Shown here in pieces: positions 34,921-44,825 of a stretch of DNA of 64,000 bases (the first letter of the stretch is position 1; every line of letters begins with the position of its first letter). Where the stretch lies: NCBI GenBank assembly GCA_963798805.1, contig CAWCVC010000010.1, positions 434,001-498,000 on the forward strand. Direction: 5' to 3'. Made by a program: the position numbers and the translations under genes. Below the pieces are notes generated by a model. That model had not been told where the DNA came from. It searched no databases and saw only the letters and a list, made by a program, of their open reading frames with translations. This stretch comes from CAVZCK01 sp963798805 (GTDB taxonomy: Bacteria > Pseudomonadota > Alphaproteobacteria > Rhizobiales > Rhodomicrobiaceae).

Positions 34921-37917
34921 GTGCAGGAACGGGCGACGAGCGTCAGCGCCGCGGCTCCTTATCTGGGCCGGCCCAGTGAGCGTGTCGAGGATGCGGCATT
35001 CTTGCGGGGAGAAGGACGCTTCATCGACGACATCGGCGTGCCGCCCGGCACGCTGAGCGCCACCTTCGTCCGCGCGCCAATCGCACATGGCCGCATCCGC
35101 TCGATCGAGGCCAGCAAGGCGCTTGCCCTTCCCGGTGTATATGCGGTGGTCACAGGCGCCGACATCACCGAGCTGACGAGGCCGTTCACCGTCGGTGTCA
35201 AAGCGCCGATGCAGCACTGGTCCCTAGCAGTCGGCACCGTCCACTATGTCGGCGAGCCGGTGGCGATCGTCTGCGCCGATACGCCGTATCTCGCCGAAGA
35301 CGGCGCGGCCCTCGTCGAAGTCGACTATGAGGGTCTGCCCGTGGTCGTCGAACCCGAGCAAGCGGCGCTCGCGGATGCGCCCTTGCTGCACCCCGATGTC
35401 GGCTCGAATATCGTCAGCGAGCGGCGTTTCCGCTATGGCGATCCGGAAGCGGCCTTCGCCGCCGCGGACCGCGTCATTGAAGTCGCCGTTCGCTATCCAC
35501 GCAATTCGGTGACGCCGATCGAATGTTTTGGCGTTCTCGCCAGCTATGCGCCCGCCGAGGGCGTTTACGACGTCACCACCCATTTCCAAGGACCTTATGC
35601 ACTCCATCCGGTCATGGCGATGGCGTTGCGGGTGCCGGGCCACAGGCTGCGTATCAGGACGCCGGCTGATAGCGGCGGCAGCTTCGGCACCAAACAGGCG
35701 GTCTTTCCCTATGTCGTCGCGCTCGCAGCGGCGGCGCGGATCACCGACCGCCCACTGAAATGGATCGAGGACCGGCTGGAGCATCTCTCCGCCGCCACTT
35801 CTGCGACGAACCGCGTGACGCATCTCAAAGCTGCCGTCATGGCGGACGGCACGATAAGCGCGCTCGACTACGATCAGCTCGAGGATTGCGGCGCCTATCT
35901 GCGCGCGCCCGAGCCTGCCACCATCTACCGGATGCACGGCAATCTGACCGGCGCTTACCGCATTCCCAATCTCGCTGTGCGCAACCGCATCGTGCTCACG
36001 AATAAGACGCCGACGGGCCTGGTGCGCGGCTTCGGCGGGCCGCAGGTCTATTTCGCGCTGGAGCGGCTGACCCAGACAATCGCCCGCGAGTTGGGCCTTA
36101 GCCATTTCGAGGTGATCCGCCGCAATCTCATACCTTCGGACGCTTTTCCCTACCGGACGGCTTCGGGCGGCGTGCTCGATTCCGGCAATTACACTGCCGC
36201 GCTCGACCTCGTCGAGGATGTGGGTCTCCTGGAAGATCTGACCGCGCGTAAAAAGACCGCCGAAAGCGAAGGCCGGCTCTATGGCGTCGGCCTTGCCGCC
36301 ATCGTCGAGCCCTCGATTTCCAATATGGGCTACATCACCACCGTACTGACGCCCGAGGAGCGCGAGAAGGCCGGGCCGAAAGGCGGCGCGGTGACAACCG
36401 CAACCGTCGGCATCGATCCGCTCGGCGGCGTCAGCGTGCATGTCGCCTCCTGTCCGCAGGGACAGGGGCATAAGACCGTCCTTGCCCAGACCGTAGCCGA
36501 TGAGTTGGGCCTGGAGCCGGGTGATATCCGCGTCGTCACGGAATTGGATACAGGCCGCGATGCCTGGTCGATTGCCAGCGGCAACTACTCGAGCCGATTT
36601 GCCGGCGCTGTCGCCGGGACCGCCCATCTCGCCGCTAAACGTTTACGCGAACGGCTTGCCGGCATCGCAGCCGCGCAGCTCGAATGCAACTCTGCTGCGG
36701 TGCGCTTCGAAGCGGGCCGCGTGTTCTGCGGGACGGCGCCGGAAATGGCCCTCCCCTTCCGGCGGATCGCCGCCACCTCGCATTGGGCGCAGGGCACGCT
36801 GCCGCAAGGGATCGAGCCCGTCATCCGCGAGACTGCTTTCTGGTCGCCGCCGGGGCTCGCCGCCCCGAACGCGCTCGATGAGATCAACTCCTCGGCCGCG
36901 CATGGCTTCGTCTTCGATTTGTGCGGCGTCGAGATCGACATGGCGACCGGCCAGGTACGGATCGATAAATATATCTCGATGCACGACGCCGGCCGGCTTC
37001 TGAACCCGGCACTCGCCGACGGCCAGGTGCATGGCGGCTTTTCCAATGCCGTTGGTGCGGCACTTTACGAGCATTTCGCCTACGGCCCCGACGGCAGCTT
37101 CCTCTCCGGCACCTTCGCCGATTATACCGTTCCGACCGCCGCCGAAGTTCCGGACATCGAGATCTATCACCTGGAGACGCCTTCCCCCGTGACGCCGCTC
37201 GGCGCCAAGGGGATCGGCGAGGGCAATTGCATGTCGACGCCGGTCTGCATTGCAAACGCCGTCGCGGATGCTCTCGGCGTCGACAATGTCGAGCTGCCGC
37301 TGACACCGGCCCGCATCATGGCTCTGATCGCGCCGGACGAGCCGCCGCGGCCTGCCGGCGCCGTTCCGGCGGGCAAGCTGCCACTATCGCGCGAGGATTT
37401 CGCCATCATGGGCGAAGGCAGCGCCAAGGTCGCCGCCGCACCGGAAGCGATCTGGGCGATCATCCTCAACCCGGAGCATCTGAAGAGCATCATCCCCGGC
37501 TGCAAACAGCTCAAACGCATCGGCGAGAATGAATATCGCGGCGATGTGGAAATGGGCGTCGGCATCGTCAAAGGGTTGTTCGCCACGCATGTGCGGCTCT
37601 TCGACCTGGATGAGCCGCATGCATTACGTCTCGAAGGCAGCGCTCGCGGCTCGCTCGGCTCCTCGCGGGGCGAGGCGTCGATCCGGCTCACACCGGAGGG
37701 CGGCGGCACGCGTGTCGATTATCGCTACGGCGCCGATCTGATCGGCAAGGTCGCTGCGGTCGGAGGCCGGATGCTCGAAGGCGCCGCCCGCGTCATCATC
37801 GGCGAGACCTTCAAGCGTCTTGCGCGCCGCGCCGAGGTGGGCGGCGGAAAAGCTGCCGGCTCGATCTTCGCAGCGCTCATTGCCTGGTTGCGCTCACTTA
37901 TGGGGGGCCGCTCATGA
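34921..37917 (+). CDS. Molybdenum hydroxylase large subunit fused to CoxG (SRPBCC) domain
   Basis: 998 residues from GTG 34921, which has GGAGG six bases before it. Residues about 10-805 form the two molybdopterin-binding domains of the xanthine dehydrogenase/CO dehydrogenase large-subunit family: GRPSERVEDAAFLRGEG, DSGGSFGTKQ, GLVRGFGGPQ, QGQGHKT and the catalytic Glu767 in GAKGIGEG. The CoxL hallmark AYxCSFR is absent, so this hydroxylates an organic substrate and not CO. Residues about 825-985 are a CoxG/SRPBCC lipid- or ligand-binding domain (IMGEGSAKVAAAPEAIWAII, HLKSIIPGCK) with a hydrophobic end (IFAALIAWLRSLMG). CoxG is normally a separate protein, so the fusion is unusual. The stop overlaps the FAD subunit start by four bases. 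Confidence 0.88.
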   Translation: MQERATSVSAAAPYLGRPSERVEDAAFLRGEGRFIDDIGVPPGTLSATFVRAPIAHGRIRSIEASKALALPGVYAVVTGADITELTRPFTVGVKAPMQHWSLAVGTVHYVGEPVAIVCADTPYLAEDGAALVEVDYEGLPVVVEPEQAALADAPLLHPDVGSNIVSERRFRYGDPEAAFAAADRVIEVAVRYPRNSVTPIECFGVLASYAPAEGVYDVTTHFQGPYALHPVMAMALRVPGHRLRIRTPADSGGSFGTKQAVFPYVVALAAAARITDRPLKWIEDRLEHLSAATSATNRVTHLKAAVMADGTISALDYDQLEDCGAYLRAPEPATIYRMHGNLTGAYRIPNLAVRNRIVLTNKTPTGLVRGFGGPQVYFALERLTQTIARELGLSHFEVIRRNLIPSDAFPYRTASGGVLDSGNYTAALDLVEDVGLLEDLTARKKTAESEGRLYGVGLAAIVEPSISNMGYITTVLTPEEREKAGPKGGAVTTATVGIDPLGGVSVHVASCPQGQGHKTVLAQTVADELGLEPGDIRVVTELDTGRDAWSIASGNYSSRFAGAVAGTAHLAAKRLRERLAGIAAAQLECNSAAVRFEAGRVFCGTAPEMALPFRRIAATSHWAQGTLPQGIEPVIRETAFWSPPGLAAPNALDEINSSAAHGFVFDLCGVEIDMATGQVRIDKYISMHDAGRLLNPALADGQVHGGFSNAVGAALYEHFAYGPDGSFLSGTFADYTVPTAAEVPDIEIYHLETPSPVTPLGAKGIGEGNCMSTPVCIANAVADALGVDNVELPLTPARIMALIAPDEPPRPAGAVPAGKLPLSREDFAIMGEGSAKVAAAPEAIWAIILNPEHLKSIIPGCKQLKRIGENEYRGDVEMGVGIVKGLFATHVRLFDLDEPHALRLEGSARGSLGSSRGEASIRLTPEGGGTRVDYRYGADLIGKVAAVGGRMLEGAARVIIGETFKRLARRAEVGGGKAAGSIFAALIAWLRSLMGGRS

Positions 37918-38741
37918 AGCCCGCGCCCTTCGACTATATCCGCGCTGAAAGCGGCGCCGAGGCCATCGTCTGGCTCGCCGAGCATGGCGAGGGCGCGCGC
38001 ATTCTGGCGGGCGGCCAGTCCCTTATCGCCATGCTGAACATGCGGATTGTTTCGCCGGAGCTGCTGATCGACATCAGCCGCGCGGGCGATCTCGGTGGCA
38101 TTCGGCGGACGGGCGACAAGATCGAGATCGGCGCCGCCGTCACCCAGGCTCAGCTCGATCGCTGGCCGCCTCTCGCCGAAACGCTGCCGCTCGTTGCCAG
38201 GGCGCTGCCGCATCTCGGCCATTTCCAGACCCGCAACAAGGGCACCGTCTGCGGCTCGATCGCCCATGCCGATCCCTCCAGCGAACTGCCGCTCTGCCTG
38301 ACCGTTCTCGACGGCGAAGTTGTTCTGGAACGGAAGCGCAGCACGCGGGTCGTCCGTGGCCGAGACTTCTTCACCGGCCTTCTACAAACTGCGCGCCGCG
38401 CCGATGAGATGATCGCCGCGATCCGGCTCCGCGCCGCCCGGTCCGGCGAGGTTTTCGCCTTCCGCGAAATGGCGATCCGCCATGGAGATTTCGCCATTAT
38501 CGCCGTCGCCGTGCGCGTAACGGGTTCGGCGATCACCATCGGTATCGGCGGCAGCGCCGAGCGGCCAGAGGCGCGCGACTGGCCGATGCTCGAAGGCTCG
38601 GCGCTCGATGATGCGCTCAACGCGCTCGCCTGGGAGCTGCCCATGCAGGACGATGCGCAGGCCGATGCACGCTATCGCAGGCGGCTCGTCCGCACGCTCG
38701 GCAAGGCCGCAATCGAGGAGGCGCGCTCATGCCTCTCCTGA
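37914..38741 (+). CDS. Molybdenum hydroxylase FAD-binding (medium) subunit
   Basis: 275 residues of the CoxM/XdhB family. FAD-binding motifs are AGGQSLIAMLNMR near 32-44 and TVCGSIAHADPSSELP near 111-126, followed by the CO-dehydrogenase-flavoprotein C-terminal domain. It passes electrons from the iron-sulfur subunit to the acceptor. The ATGA overlap with the large subunit and a 13-base overlap with the small subunit indicate one transcript with coupled translation, in the order large-medium-small. Confidence 0.92.
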   Translation: MKPAPFDYIRAESGAEAIVWLAEHGEGARILAGGQSLIAMLNMRIVSPELLIDISRAGDLGGIRRTGDKIEIGAAVTQAQLDRWPPLAETLPLVARALPHLGHFQTRNKGTVCGSIAHADPSSELPLCLTVLDGEVVLERKRSTRVVRGRDFFTGLLQTARRADEMIAAIRLRAARSGEVFAFREMAIRHGDFAIIAVAVRVTGSAITIGIGGSAERPEARDWPMLEGSALDDALNALAWELPMQDDAQADARYRRRLVRTLGKAAIEEARSCLS

Positions 38742-39238
38742 AGCGCGGCCAGCGCTATGCCGTCACCATCACGCTCAACGGCAAGGCCCGCAGCGGCTAC
38801 GCAGAGCCGCGAATGCTGCTGACCGACTTCCTGCGCCACGAGCTTGGCGCGACCGGCACCCATGTCGGCTGCGAGCATGGCGTCTGCGGCGCCTGCACGG
38901 TGCGCCTCGACGGCGAAGCGGTGCGCGCCTGCCTGACGCTGGCGGTCGAGGCGGATGGCCGGCGCGTCGATACCGTGGAGGGCCTCGCCGGAGCGAGCGA
39001 TGGCCTGTCGCCCTTGCAGAATGCGTTCCGCAGGCATCACGCGCTGCAATGCGGCTTCTGCACTGCCGGCATCCTGATGTCGCTCGATCATTTTCTCACC
39101 GAAAAGCCGGGAGCAAGCGAAGCGGAGATCCGCGAGATGCTCTCGGGTCATTTGTGCCGCTGTACCGGATACACCGGCATTGTGCGCGCCGCGCTGGAAA
39201 TGGCGGGACGCACGGCTGCTTCTAAGGAGGCGTACTGA
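38729..39238 (+). CDS. Molybdenum hydroxylase [2Fe-2S] (small) subunit
   Basis: 169 residues with two iron-sulfur clusters. The plant-ferredoxin-like N-terminal cluster uses Cys48, Cys53, Cys56 and Cys68 (GCEHGVCGACTVRL); the helical C-terminal cluster uses Cys108, Cys111, Cys143 and Cys145 (QCGFCTAGI, HLCRCTGY). All eight are present, so the electron chain Mo-FeS-FeS-FAD is intact. It is immediately followed by the acyl-CoA ligase (no gap), supporting a shared pathway. Confidence 0.95.
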   Translation: MPLLKRGQRYAVTITLNGKARSGYAEPRMLLTDFLRHELGATGTHVGCEHGVCGACTVRLDGEAVRACLTLAVEADGRRVDTVEGLAGASDGLSPLQNAFRRHHALQCGFCTAGILMSLDHFLTEKPGASEAEIREMLSGHLCRCTGYTGIVRAALEMAGRTAASKEAY

Positions 39239-40804
39239 ATGTTCGACGTTGGAACCACTCTGATTGCCGCCGCCGCTCGCGATCCACGCCGCCTGGCGCT
39301 CATAGACGGCGATCGGCGTCTTAGCTACAGCACGCTGCTCGAAAAGGCGCTTCGCGTGGCGAACGGACTAGGAGCGATCGGCCTGGAGCATGGCGACCGC
39401 CTGCTCGTCGTGCTGCAGAACCGGGCCGAGATGGCCATTCTGCATTGGGCCACGCAACTCGCCGGGATCGTGGTGACGCCGGTGAACTGGCGGGCGAAAT
39501 CGGACGAGATCGAGTTCTTCCTGCAGAATTCCGATGCTCGCGCGATCGTGTTCGAGGACACCTCGGCGCCGGCTGTGACCGGCGCGCCGACCGCCAAGAT
39601 CATTCCGCGCATCGCCGTCGGCGGTGCTCCGGGCGGCACGCACGATTTCGCGGCGCTCCTGAGTGCCCCGGTCGGCGAGGCATATTCGAAGGCGAAGGCG
39701 GATGACTGGTCGCTGATGTTCTACACCTCAGGCACCACCGGCCAGGGCAAGGGCGTCCCGCGCCGCCATCGCACCGAACGCGCCTCAGCGCTCGCCCATG
39801 TGGCGCAGAACGCCTATCTTTATGGCGAGGTCACCCTCGGCGTAATGCCGCTCTATCACACCATGGGCGTGCGCTCGCTGCTCTCTATGGCGCTCGTCAA
39901 CGGCGTCTTCGTCTGCCTGCCGCGCTTCGACCCGGTCGAGGCTCTAGATCTGATCGAGCGCGAGCGTGTCACCAACCTCTATCTGGTGCCGACGCTCTAC
40001 CACGACCTCGTCAGTCATTCGCAGTTCACCTGGACCGATACCTCCTCCGTGCGCAAGCTCGGCTTCGCCGGCGCCTCGATGACCGACGGGCTGATGCTCA
40101 AGCTTCGGGCGGCGTTCGAGCCGGAGCTGTTCGTCAATCACTACGGCTCCTCGGAGGTCTACACCTTTACCGTCGATCAACGTGCGGCGAGAAAGCCCGG
40201 CAGCGCCGGCAAGGCTGGCCTCAACACGCAGATCCGCGTCGTGCGCATCGGCTCGGGCGATCCGCAAGCCGTCGTCGGTCCTCGCGAGGAAGGTGAGATC
40301 ATCGCCACGCTCGCGGGCGACGAGGCCTTCGAGGGCTATTGGCGCCGCCCGGATGCCGACGCCAAGTCGCTCATCAAGGGCTGGTATTTCACTGGCGATA
40401 TCGGCCATTTCGACGAGGACGGCGATCTCTTCGTCACCGGCCGCGTCGATGACATGATGATCACCGGCGGCGAGAATGTGCTGCCCGCCGAGATCGAATC
40501 CTTGCTCTCGCTCCACCCGGCCGTCGCCGAGGTCGCCGTCGCCGGGCTGCCGGACGACCGCTGGGGCCAGCGGGTGACGGCGTTCATCAAGCGGGCCGCC
40601 CCCGTCACCGCCGAGGAGCTCGACGCGCATTGTCGCACCTCGGAGCTCGCCAATTTCAAGCGTCCGAAGGATTATCAATTCGTCGAAGCGGTGCCAAAAT
40701 CGCCGGTCGGCAAGATCCTGCGCCGCCTGCTCATCAAAGGGCAATACGAGCCGGAGCGGGCCACCTCGCCATTGCGGAAATGGATGGAGACCAGCCACTC
40801 ATGA
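39239..40804 (+). CDS. Class I adenylate-forming enzyme (acyl- or aryl-CoA ligase)
   Basis: 521 residues of the ANL superfamily. It activates a carboxylic acid with ATP and transfers it to CoA. Motifs are the phosphate loop MFYTSGTTGQGKG near 160-172, the aromatic-binding NHYGSSEVYTF, WYFTGDIGHFDEDG, GRVDDMMITGGENV, and the C-terminal lysine in PKSPVGKILRR. The gene begins one base after the small hydroxylase subunit stop and overlaps the next gene by ATGA, so hydroxylation and CoA activation of the same acid are likely consecutive. The substrate cannot be named. Confidence 0.9.
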   Translation: MFDVGTTLIAAAARDPRRLALIDGDRRLSYSTLLEKALRVANGLGAIGLEHGDRLLVVLQNRAEMAILHWATQLAGIVVTPVNWRAKSDEIEFFLQNSDARAIVFEDTSAPAVTGAPTAKIIPRIAVGGAPGGTHDFAALLSAPVGEAYSKAKADDWSLMFYTSGTTGQGKGVPRRHRTERASALAHVAQNAYLYGEVTLGVMPLYHTMGVRSLLSMALVNGVFVCLPRFDPVEALDLIERERVTNLYLVPTLYHDLVSHSQFTWTDTSSVRKLGFAGASMTDGLMLKLRAAFEPELFVNHYGSSEVYTFTVDQRAARKPGSAGKAGLNTQIRVVRIGSGDPQAVVGPREEGEIIATLAGDEAFEGYWRRPDADAKSLIKGWYFTGDIGHFDEDGDLFVTGRVDDMMITGGENVLPAEIESLLSLHPAVAEVAVAGLPDDRWGQRVTAFIKRAAPVTAEELDAHCRTSELANFKRPKDYQFVEAVPKSPVGKILRRLLIKGQYEPERATSPLRKWMETSHS

Positions 40805-41604
40805 GCGCAGTCAAACCCCTGCCGAATCTGCTCGCCGATCTCGACGGCTTCCGCGTCGAGGTCGATGAGGAGCGCGCGCGCGCCGACATCATTCTCGACC
40901 GGCCGCCGCTCAATGTCATCACCATGCCGCAGCGGGATCAGCTTCGTGCCGCCTTCGAGGCGCTGGACCTCGACGACCGCGTGCGCGTCATAGTCTTGCG
41001 CTCGGTGGGAGAGCATTTCTCCTCGGGCGGCAACATCAAGGGCTTCTTGGAAGCCTCGCCCGAAACGGTGTCGAAGCTCGCTTGGAACATCGCCGCGCCG
41101 CAGCGCTGCGAAAAGCCGGTAATCGCCGCCAATCGCGGCTATTGCTTCGGCGTCGGCTTCGAGATTTCGCTCGCCTGCGATTTCCGCATCGCCTCGGAGA
41201 CCTGCCTTTACGCGCTGCCCGAACAAAAGCTCGGCCAGATCCCCGGCTCGGGCGGCTCGGCCAGGCTGCAGAAGATGGTTGGCATCACCCGCACCAAGGA
41301 CATCGTCATGCGCTCCAGGCGCATTCCCGGCCGCCAGGCCTATGACTGGGGCGTCGCGACCGAATGCGTCGCCGACGATCAGCTCGAAAGCGCGACGAGC
41401 GCGCTGGTCGATGAGCTGCGCGGCTTCTCACCGCTCGCCCAGCTCACCGCCAAGAAACTGCTCAACGACACCGAGGACTCCTCGCTGTCGATCGCCATCG
41501 AGCTCGAAGGCCATTGCTACAGCCGTCTGCGCATGTCGGAAGATTTCAAGGAGGGCGTCGAGGCGTTCCACGCAAAGCGCCCGGCGAAGTTCAAGGGCCT
41601 TTGA
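40801..41604 (+). CDS. Enoyl-CoA hydratase/isomerase family protein (first copy)
   Basis: 267 residues from ATG 40801, which shares ATGA with the ligase stop. Crotonase fold with the oxyanion-hole segments FSSGGNIKGF and GYCFGVGFEISLACDF and the downstream LPEQKLGQIPGSGGSARL. The first Glu of the classical hydratase pair is replaced by other residues near KLGQIPG, so hydration, isomerisation, ring-opening hydrolysis or dehalogenase-like chemistry are all open. Position after a CoA ligase and before a transporter suggests it processes the CoA thioester made by the ligase. Confidence 0.88.
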   Translation: MSAVKPLPNLLADLDGFRVEVDEERARADIILDRPPLNVITMPQRDQLRAAFEALDLDDRVRVIVLRSVGEHFSSGGNIKGFLEASPETVSKLAWNIAAPQRCEKPVIAANRGYCFGVGFEISLACDFRIASETCLYALPEQKLGQIPGSGGSARLQKMVGITRTKDIVMRSRRIPGRQAYDWGVATECVADDQLESATSALVDELRGFSPLAQLTAKKLLNDTEDSSLSIAIELEGHCYSRLRMSEDFKEGVEAFHAKRPAKFKGL

Positions 41605-41642
41605 TAATTTGATAAGAAGAAGATCGAGAACTGAGGAGGACG

Positions 41643-42825
41643 ATGATGATCACCAAATTTTGGAGAACACTCGCGCTCGGCGGCGCCGCGGTGCTGCTGG
41701 GCGCAGCCGCCGCCCGGGCCGAGGAGCCGATCAAGATCGGCGTTTTGACCCCGCTTTCGGGCACCTATGCCGGCATCGGCCAGCAGGTACGCTGGGGGCT
41801 GGAGCTCGCGACGAAGGAAGTGAACGACGCCGGCGGCATTCTCGGCCGCAAGGTCAATCTGATCTTCGAGGACAGCGAGGCCAATCCCGCCGTCGCCACC
41901 CAGAAGGCCGAGAAGCTGTTCCAGGTCGAGAAGGTGGATTTCCTGACCGGCACGGTGAACTCCGGCGCCACGCTCGCCGTCGGCCAGGTTGCCGAGCGCA
42001 ACAAGACGCTGATGGCGACCACCGTCTCTTTCGCCGATTTCGATCACCGGCGCCAAATGCTCGCCGAACGTCTTCCGCGTTAACGCCTCGGCCGGCATGC
42101 AGGCCAATGCGCTCGCCGCCTGGCTCGCCGGCGCCAAGTCCAACCCGAAGGTCTTCTATCTCGGCCCTGATTACGAGATGGGCCGCTCGACCGTCGCCGC
42201 CTTCAAGGCGCGCGCTGAGGCGGTCGGCGCGAAAAGCGTCGGCGAAGTCTACGCCCCGCTCGGCGCGAAGGACTATTCCGAATATTTCGGCCAGATCCGC
42301 GCCGCGCAGCCGGATGTGCTCTACACCTCGGTCGCCGGTAACGACACCGTCCGCCTGCTGACGCAGATGGACGAATACGGCCTGATCGGCAAGATGCAGA
42401 TCCTCGGCGCCTCCGGCACCATCACAAGCCAGAATATCGGAGCCATCGGCAAGGCGGCCGAGGGCTTTGTCACAGGCGTCGGCTATTCGCCGCTGATCGA
42501 CACGCCTGATAACAAGAAATTCGTCGAGAAATTCAAGGCCGCCAACAAGATCGACCCGGACCTTTACGGCACCGACAGCTACGGCCTCATCTATTTCTAT
42601 AAGGCCGCCGTCGAGAAGGCAAAATCGACCGACGCCGACAAGCTGCGCGAGGCCATGAGCGGCATCGAGTGGATGACACCGCAGGGCAAGAAAACCATGC
42701 GCACAGGCGATCACCAGGCGATGATGAGCATGTATGCGGTCCAGGTGAAGGGCGGCGCCTTTCAGATCCAATCGACCATCCCCGCCGATAAGGCCATCGG
42801 CAAAGACGAGTGCACGCGCTTCTAA
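41643..42825 (+). CDS. Branched-chain-type ABC transporter substrate-binding protein, frameshifted
   Basis: LivK-type periplasmic binding protein. The start at 41643 follows a GAGGAGG site. Signal peptide (about 1-26, ending ARAEE), then IKIGVLTPLSGTYAG. The frame breaks near 42041 after TVSFAD: the next frame continues as SITGAKCSPNVFRVNAS and then AGMQANALAAWLAG to the end at 42825. One extra T in GATTTCGATC explains it; with that base removed the protein is about 393 residues, the normal length. A working binding protein would be needed by the intact permease and ATPase genes downstream, so a consensus error is favoured. Ligand is unknown; such proteins bind aromatic acids as often as amino acids. 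Confidence 0.9.
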
Positions 42826-42895
42826 GGAGGCGCTGCATGCGGGCGCCGCATGACCCAGCCGGCGGCGCCCGCTCAGCTTCAGCGAAAGCCCAGCC

Positions 42896-43777
42896 ATGGA
42901 CTACCTCCAGTTCGTTCTCGCTCCGCAAATGCTGAACGGACTTTCCTTCGGTGTGGCCGTCATCCTGATGGCGCTGGGACTGACGATCATTTTCGGCCTG
43001 CTCGACGTCATCAACATGTCGCATGGCGAGTTCTATGCCGTCGGAGCCTATACAGGCTTCGTGCTGCTCGGCGCGGGGCTGAATTTCTGGATTGTCATCG
43101 CGCTGGTGCCGGTGCTCATGCTGCCGCTGGGCTACGCGGTGGAAAGGCTGCTTGTGCGGCGCGTTTTTCACAGCGGCGACCGCCACACACTCACGCTGCT
43201 CCTGACGCTCGGCCTCTCCATGATCATGGTTGACGCGCTGAAGATCGGCTTCGGCCCGAATACCGTCCGCCCGGACCTGCCGCTCAAGGGCGGGATCGAG
43301 CTACTCGGCGTCTTCCTGCCGGCTTATCGCGCGCTGCTCATCGTGCTGGGCACCGCCATTATCATTGCGGTCTGGCTGCTGGTCTACCGCACCAGCTTAG
43401 GAGCCATGATCCGAGCGGCGGCCTATGACAAGAACATGGCGGCTTCGCTCGGCGTGCCGGTCGAGCGCGTCTATTCGGCGACCTTCGCTTTCGGCGTCGC
43501 GCTGGCCGGGCTTTCCGGTGTGCTGCTGGCGCCGGTCTTCTCTGTCTTCCCGACTATGGGCCACGACTTTCTCGTGCTGGCCTTCACGGTGGTGATCGTC
43601 GGCGGCATGGGCAGCATCAAGGGCGCAGTGCTCGCCGGGCTGCTGCTGACCCAGGTGCAGGCGGTATCGAGCCTGTTCATTTCACCGGTATGGACCGACC
43701 CGATCGTGTTTGGCATCATGGTGCTGGTGCTGATGGTCCGCCCGCAGGGGCTGTTCGGGAAGATCGGCCATGCGTGA
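42896..43777 (+). CDS. Branched-chain-type ABC transporter permease (LivH)
   Basis: 293 residues with about eight hydrophobic helices and the family loop (LDVINMSHGEFYAVGAY) near 35-52 and IRAAAYDKNMAASLGV, the EAA-like segment contacting the ATPase. It forms the inner-membrane channel with the LivM gene, which it overlaps by eight bases. Part of the Liv operon that continues the molybdenum hydroxylase cluster. Confidence 0.92.
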   Translation: MDYLQFVLAPQMLNGLSFGVAVILMALGLTIIFGLLDVINMSHGEFYAVGAYTGFVLLGAGLNFWIVIALVPVLMLPLGYAVERLLVRRVFHSGDRHTLTLLLTLGLSMIMVDALKIGFGPNTVRPDLPLKGGIELLGVFLPAYRALLIVLGTAIIIAVWLLVYRTSLGAMIRAAAYDKNMAASLGVPVERVYSATFAFGVALAGLSGVLLAPVFSVFPTMGHDFLVLAFTVVIVGGMGSIKGAVLAGLLLTQVQAVSSLFISPVWTDPIVFGIMVLVLMVRPQGLFGKIGHA

Positions 43778-44825
43778 GGCCGTCGCAGAGCGCAGCGCGG
43801 ACAGATTGGCCGGCGCCGAGAGCGGAGGTGTCGCTGCCCGCGTCTATGCCCGCGAGCGCCAGGCGAACCGCGCAGACCGGATGCTGGCGCTGATCTTCTT
43901 CGCCGGCTGCCTCGCCTTCGCGGCGATCGAATGGGCGCGCGGCGACATCTTCTTCCTCCGGCTGGCGACGGAGGCGCTGATCCTCGGCGGCCTCGCCATT
44001 AGTGTCGACATTCTGCTCGGCTTTGCCGGCCTTCTGAGCCTTGGCCAGGCGCTTTATTTCGGGCTCGGCGCCTACACATCGGCGCTGATCCTGAAAGACG
44101 TGGCGCCGTCATTTTGGCTCGCATTTCTCACCAGCATCGGCATCGGACTGTTCGCCGGCCTTCTGGGCGGATTGATCGCGGCCCGTGTCCGCGGCGTTTA
44201 TTTCGCCCTCATCACCTTCGGCCTGGCCCAGGTCGTCGCCAAGATCATCTACAATACGCGCGAGCTGGGTGCCTCCGATGGCATCATCGGCATACCGATC
44301 ATCGACGTCCCGCTCGGCTTCGCCAGAGTGCGGGCGGACGATCCCGTCGGCTTCTTCCTCATCGCGCTGGCCGTCATCGCACTGATCTATGGCGCGCTCA
44401 GATATCTCGCCGGAACGCCTTTCGGCCGGCTGGTCTCGGCGCTGCGCATCAATCAGGCGAGGCTGCCTTTCCTCGGCTGGCGCGCCGGTGTCATCAAGCT
44501 CGGCGCTTTCGTTCTCGCCGCGACCATCGCCACGCTCGCCGGCAGCTTCTACCCGATGCTGCGTGGTTTCGTCTCGCCGGAGCTGATGTATTTCGAGGTC
44601 TCGACGAATGCGGTAATCGCCGTCGTCATCGGCGGCACCGGCACGCTGATCGGTCCGCTGATCGGAGCCGTGCTGCTGGTGTTCGCCAAGAGCATCATCG
44701 GGACGTTTACGGAGCATCACCTCGTCGTCGTCGGCGCGCTGTTCATGGCGGGGGTGATCTTCTTCCCGCAAGGGATCGCCGGCTTCGTCAAGGCACGGCT
44801 GGAGAAGCGGCGAGGCTTGTCATGA
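43770..44825 (+). CDS. Branched-chain-type ABC transporter permease (LivM)
   Basis: 351 residues. A charged cytoplasmic N-terminus of about 35 residues precedes multiple membrane helices, with the family segment GLLSLGQALYFGLGAYTSA near 88-106 and LRINQARLPFLGW, the coupling helix. Ends with a basic cytoplasmic tail (ARLEKRRG). It overlaps LivH by eight bases and the LivG start by four, typical of coupled translation. Confidence 0.92.
   Translation: MREAVAERSADRLAGAESGGVAARVYARERQANRADRMLALIFFAGCLAFAAIEWARGDIFFLRLATEALILGGLAISVDILLGFAGLLSLGQALYFGLGAYTSALILKDVAPSFWLAFLTSIGIGLFAGLLGGLIAARVRGVYFALITFGLAQVVAKIIYNTRELGASDGIIGIPIIDVPLGFARVRADDPVGFFLIALAVIALIYGALRYLAGTPFGRLVSALRINQARLPFLGWRAGVIKLGAFVLAATIATLAGSFYPMLRGFVSPELMYFEVSTNAVIAVVIGGTGTLIGPLIGAVLLVFAKSIIGTFTEHHLVVVGALFMAGVIFFPQGIAGFVKARLEKRRGLS

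Noticed and set aside
34921..39238. Carbon monoxide dehydrogenase (coxMSL)
   Set aside because: The large subunit lacks the CSFR active-site loop of true CO dehydrogenase, the gene order is large-medium-small, and the neighbours are CoA ligase and hydratase genes.
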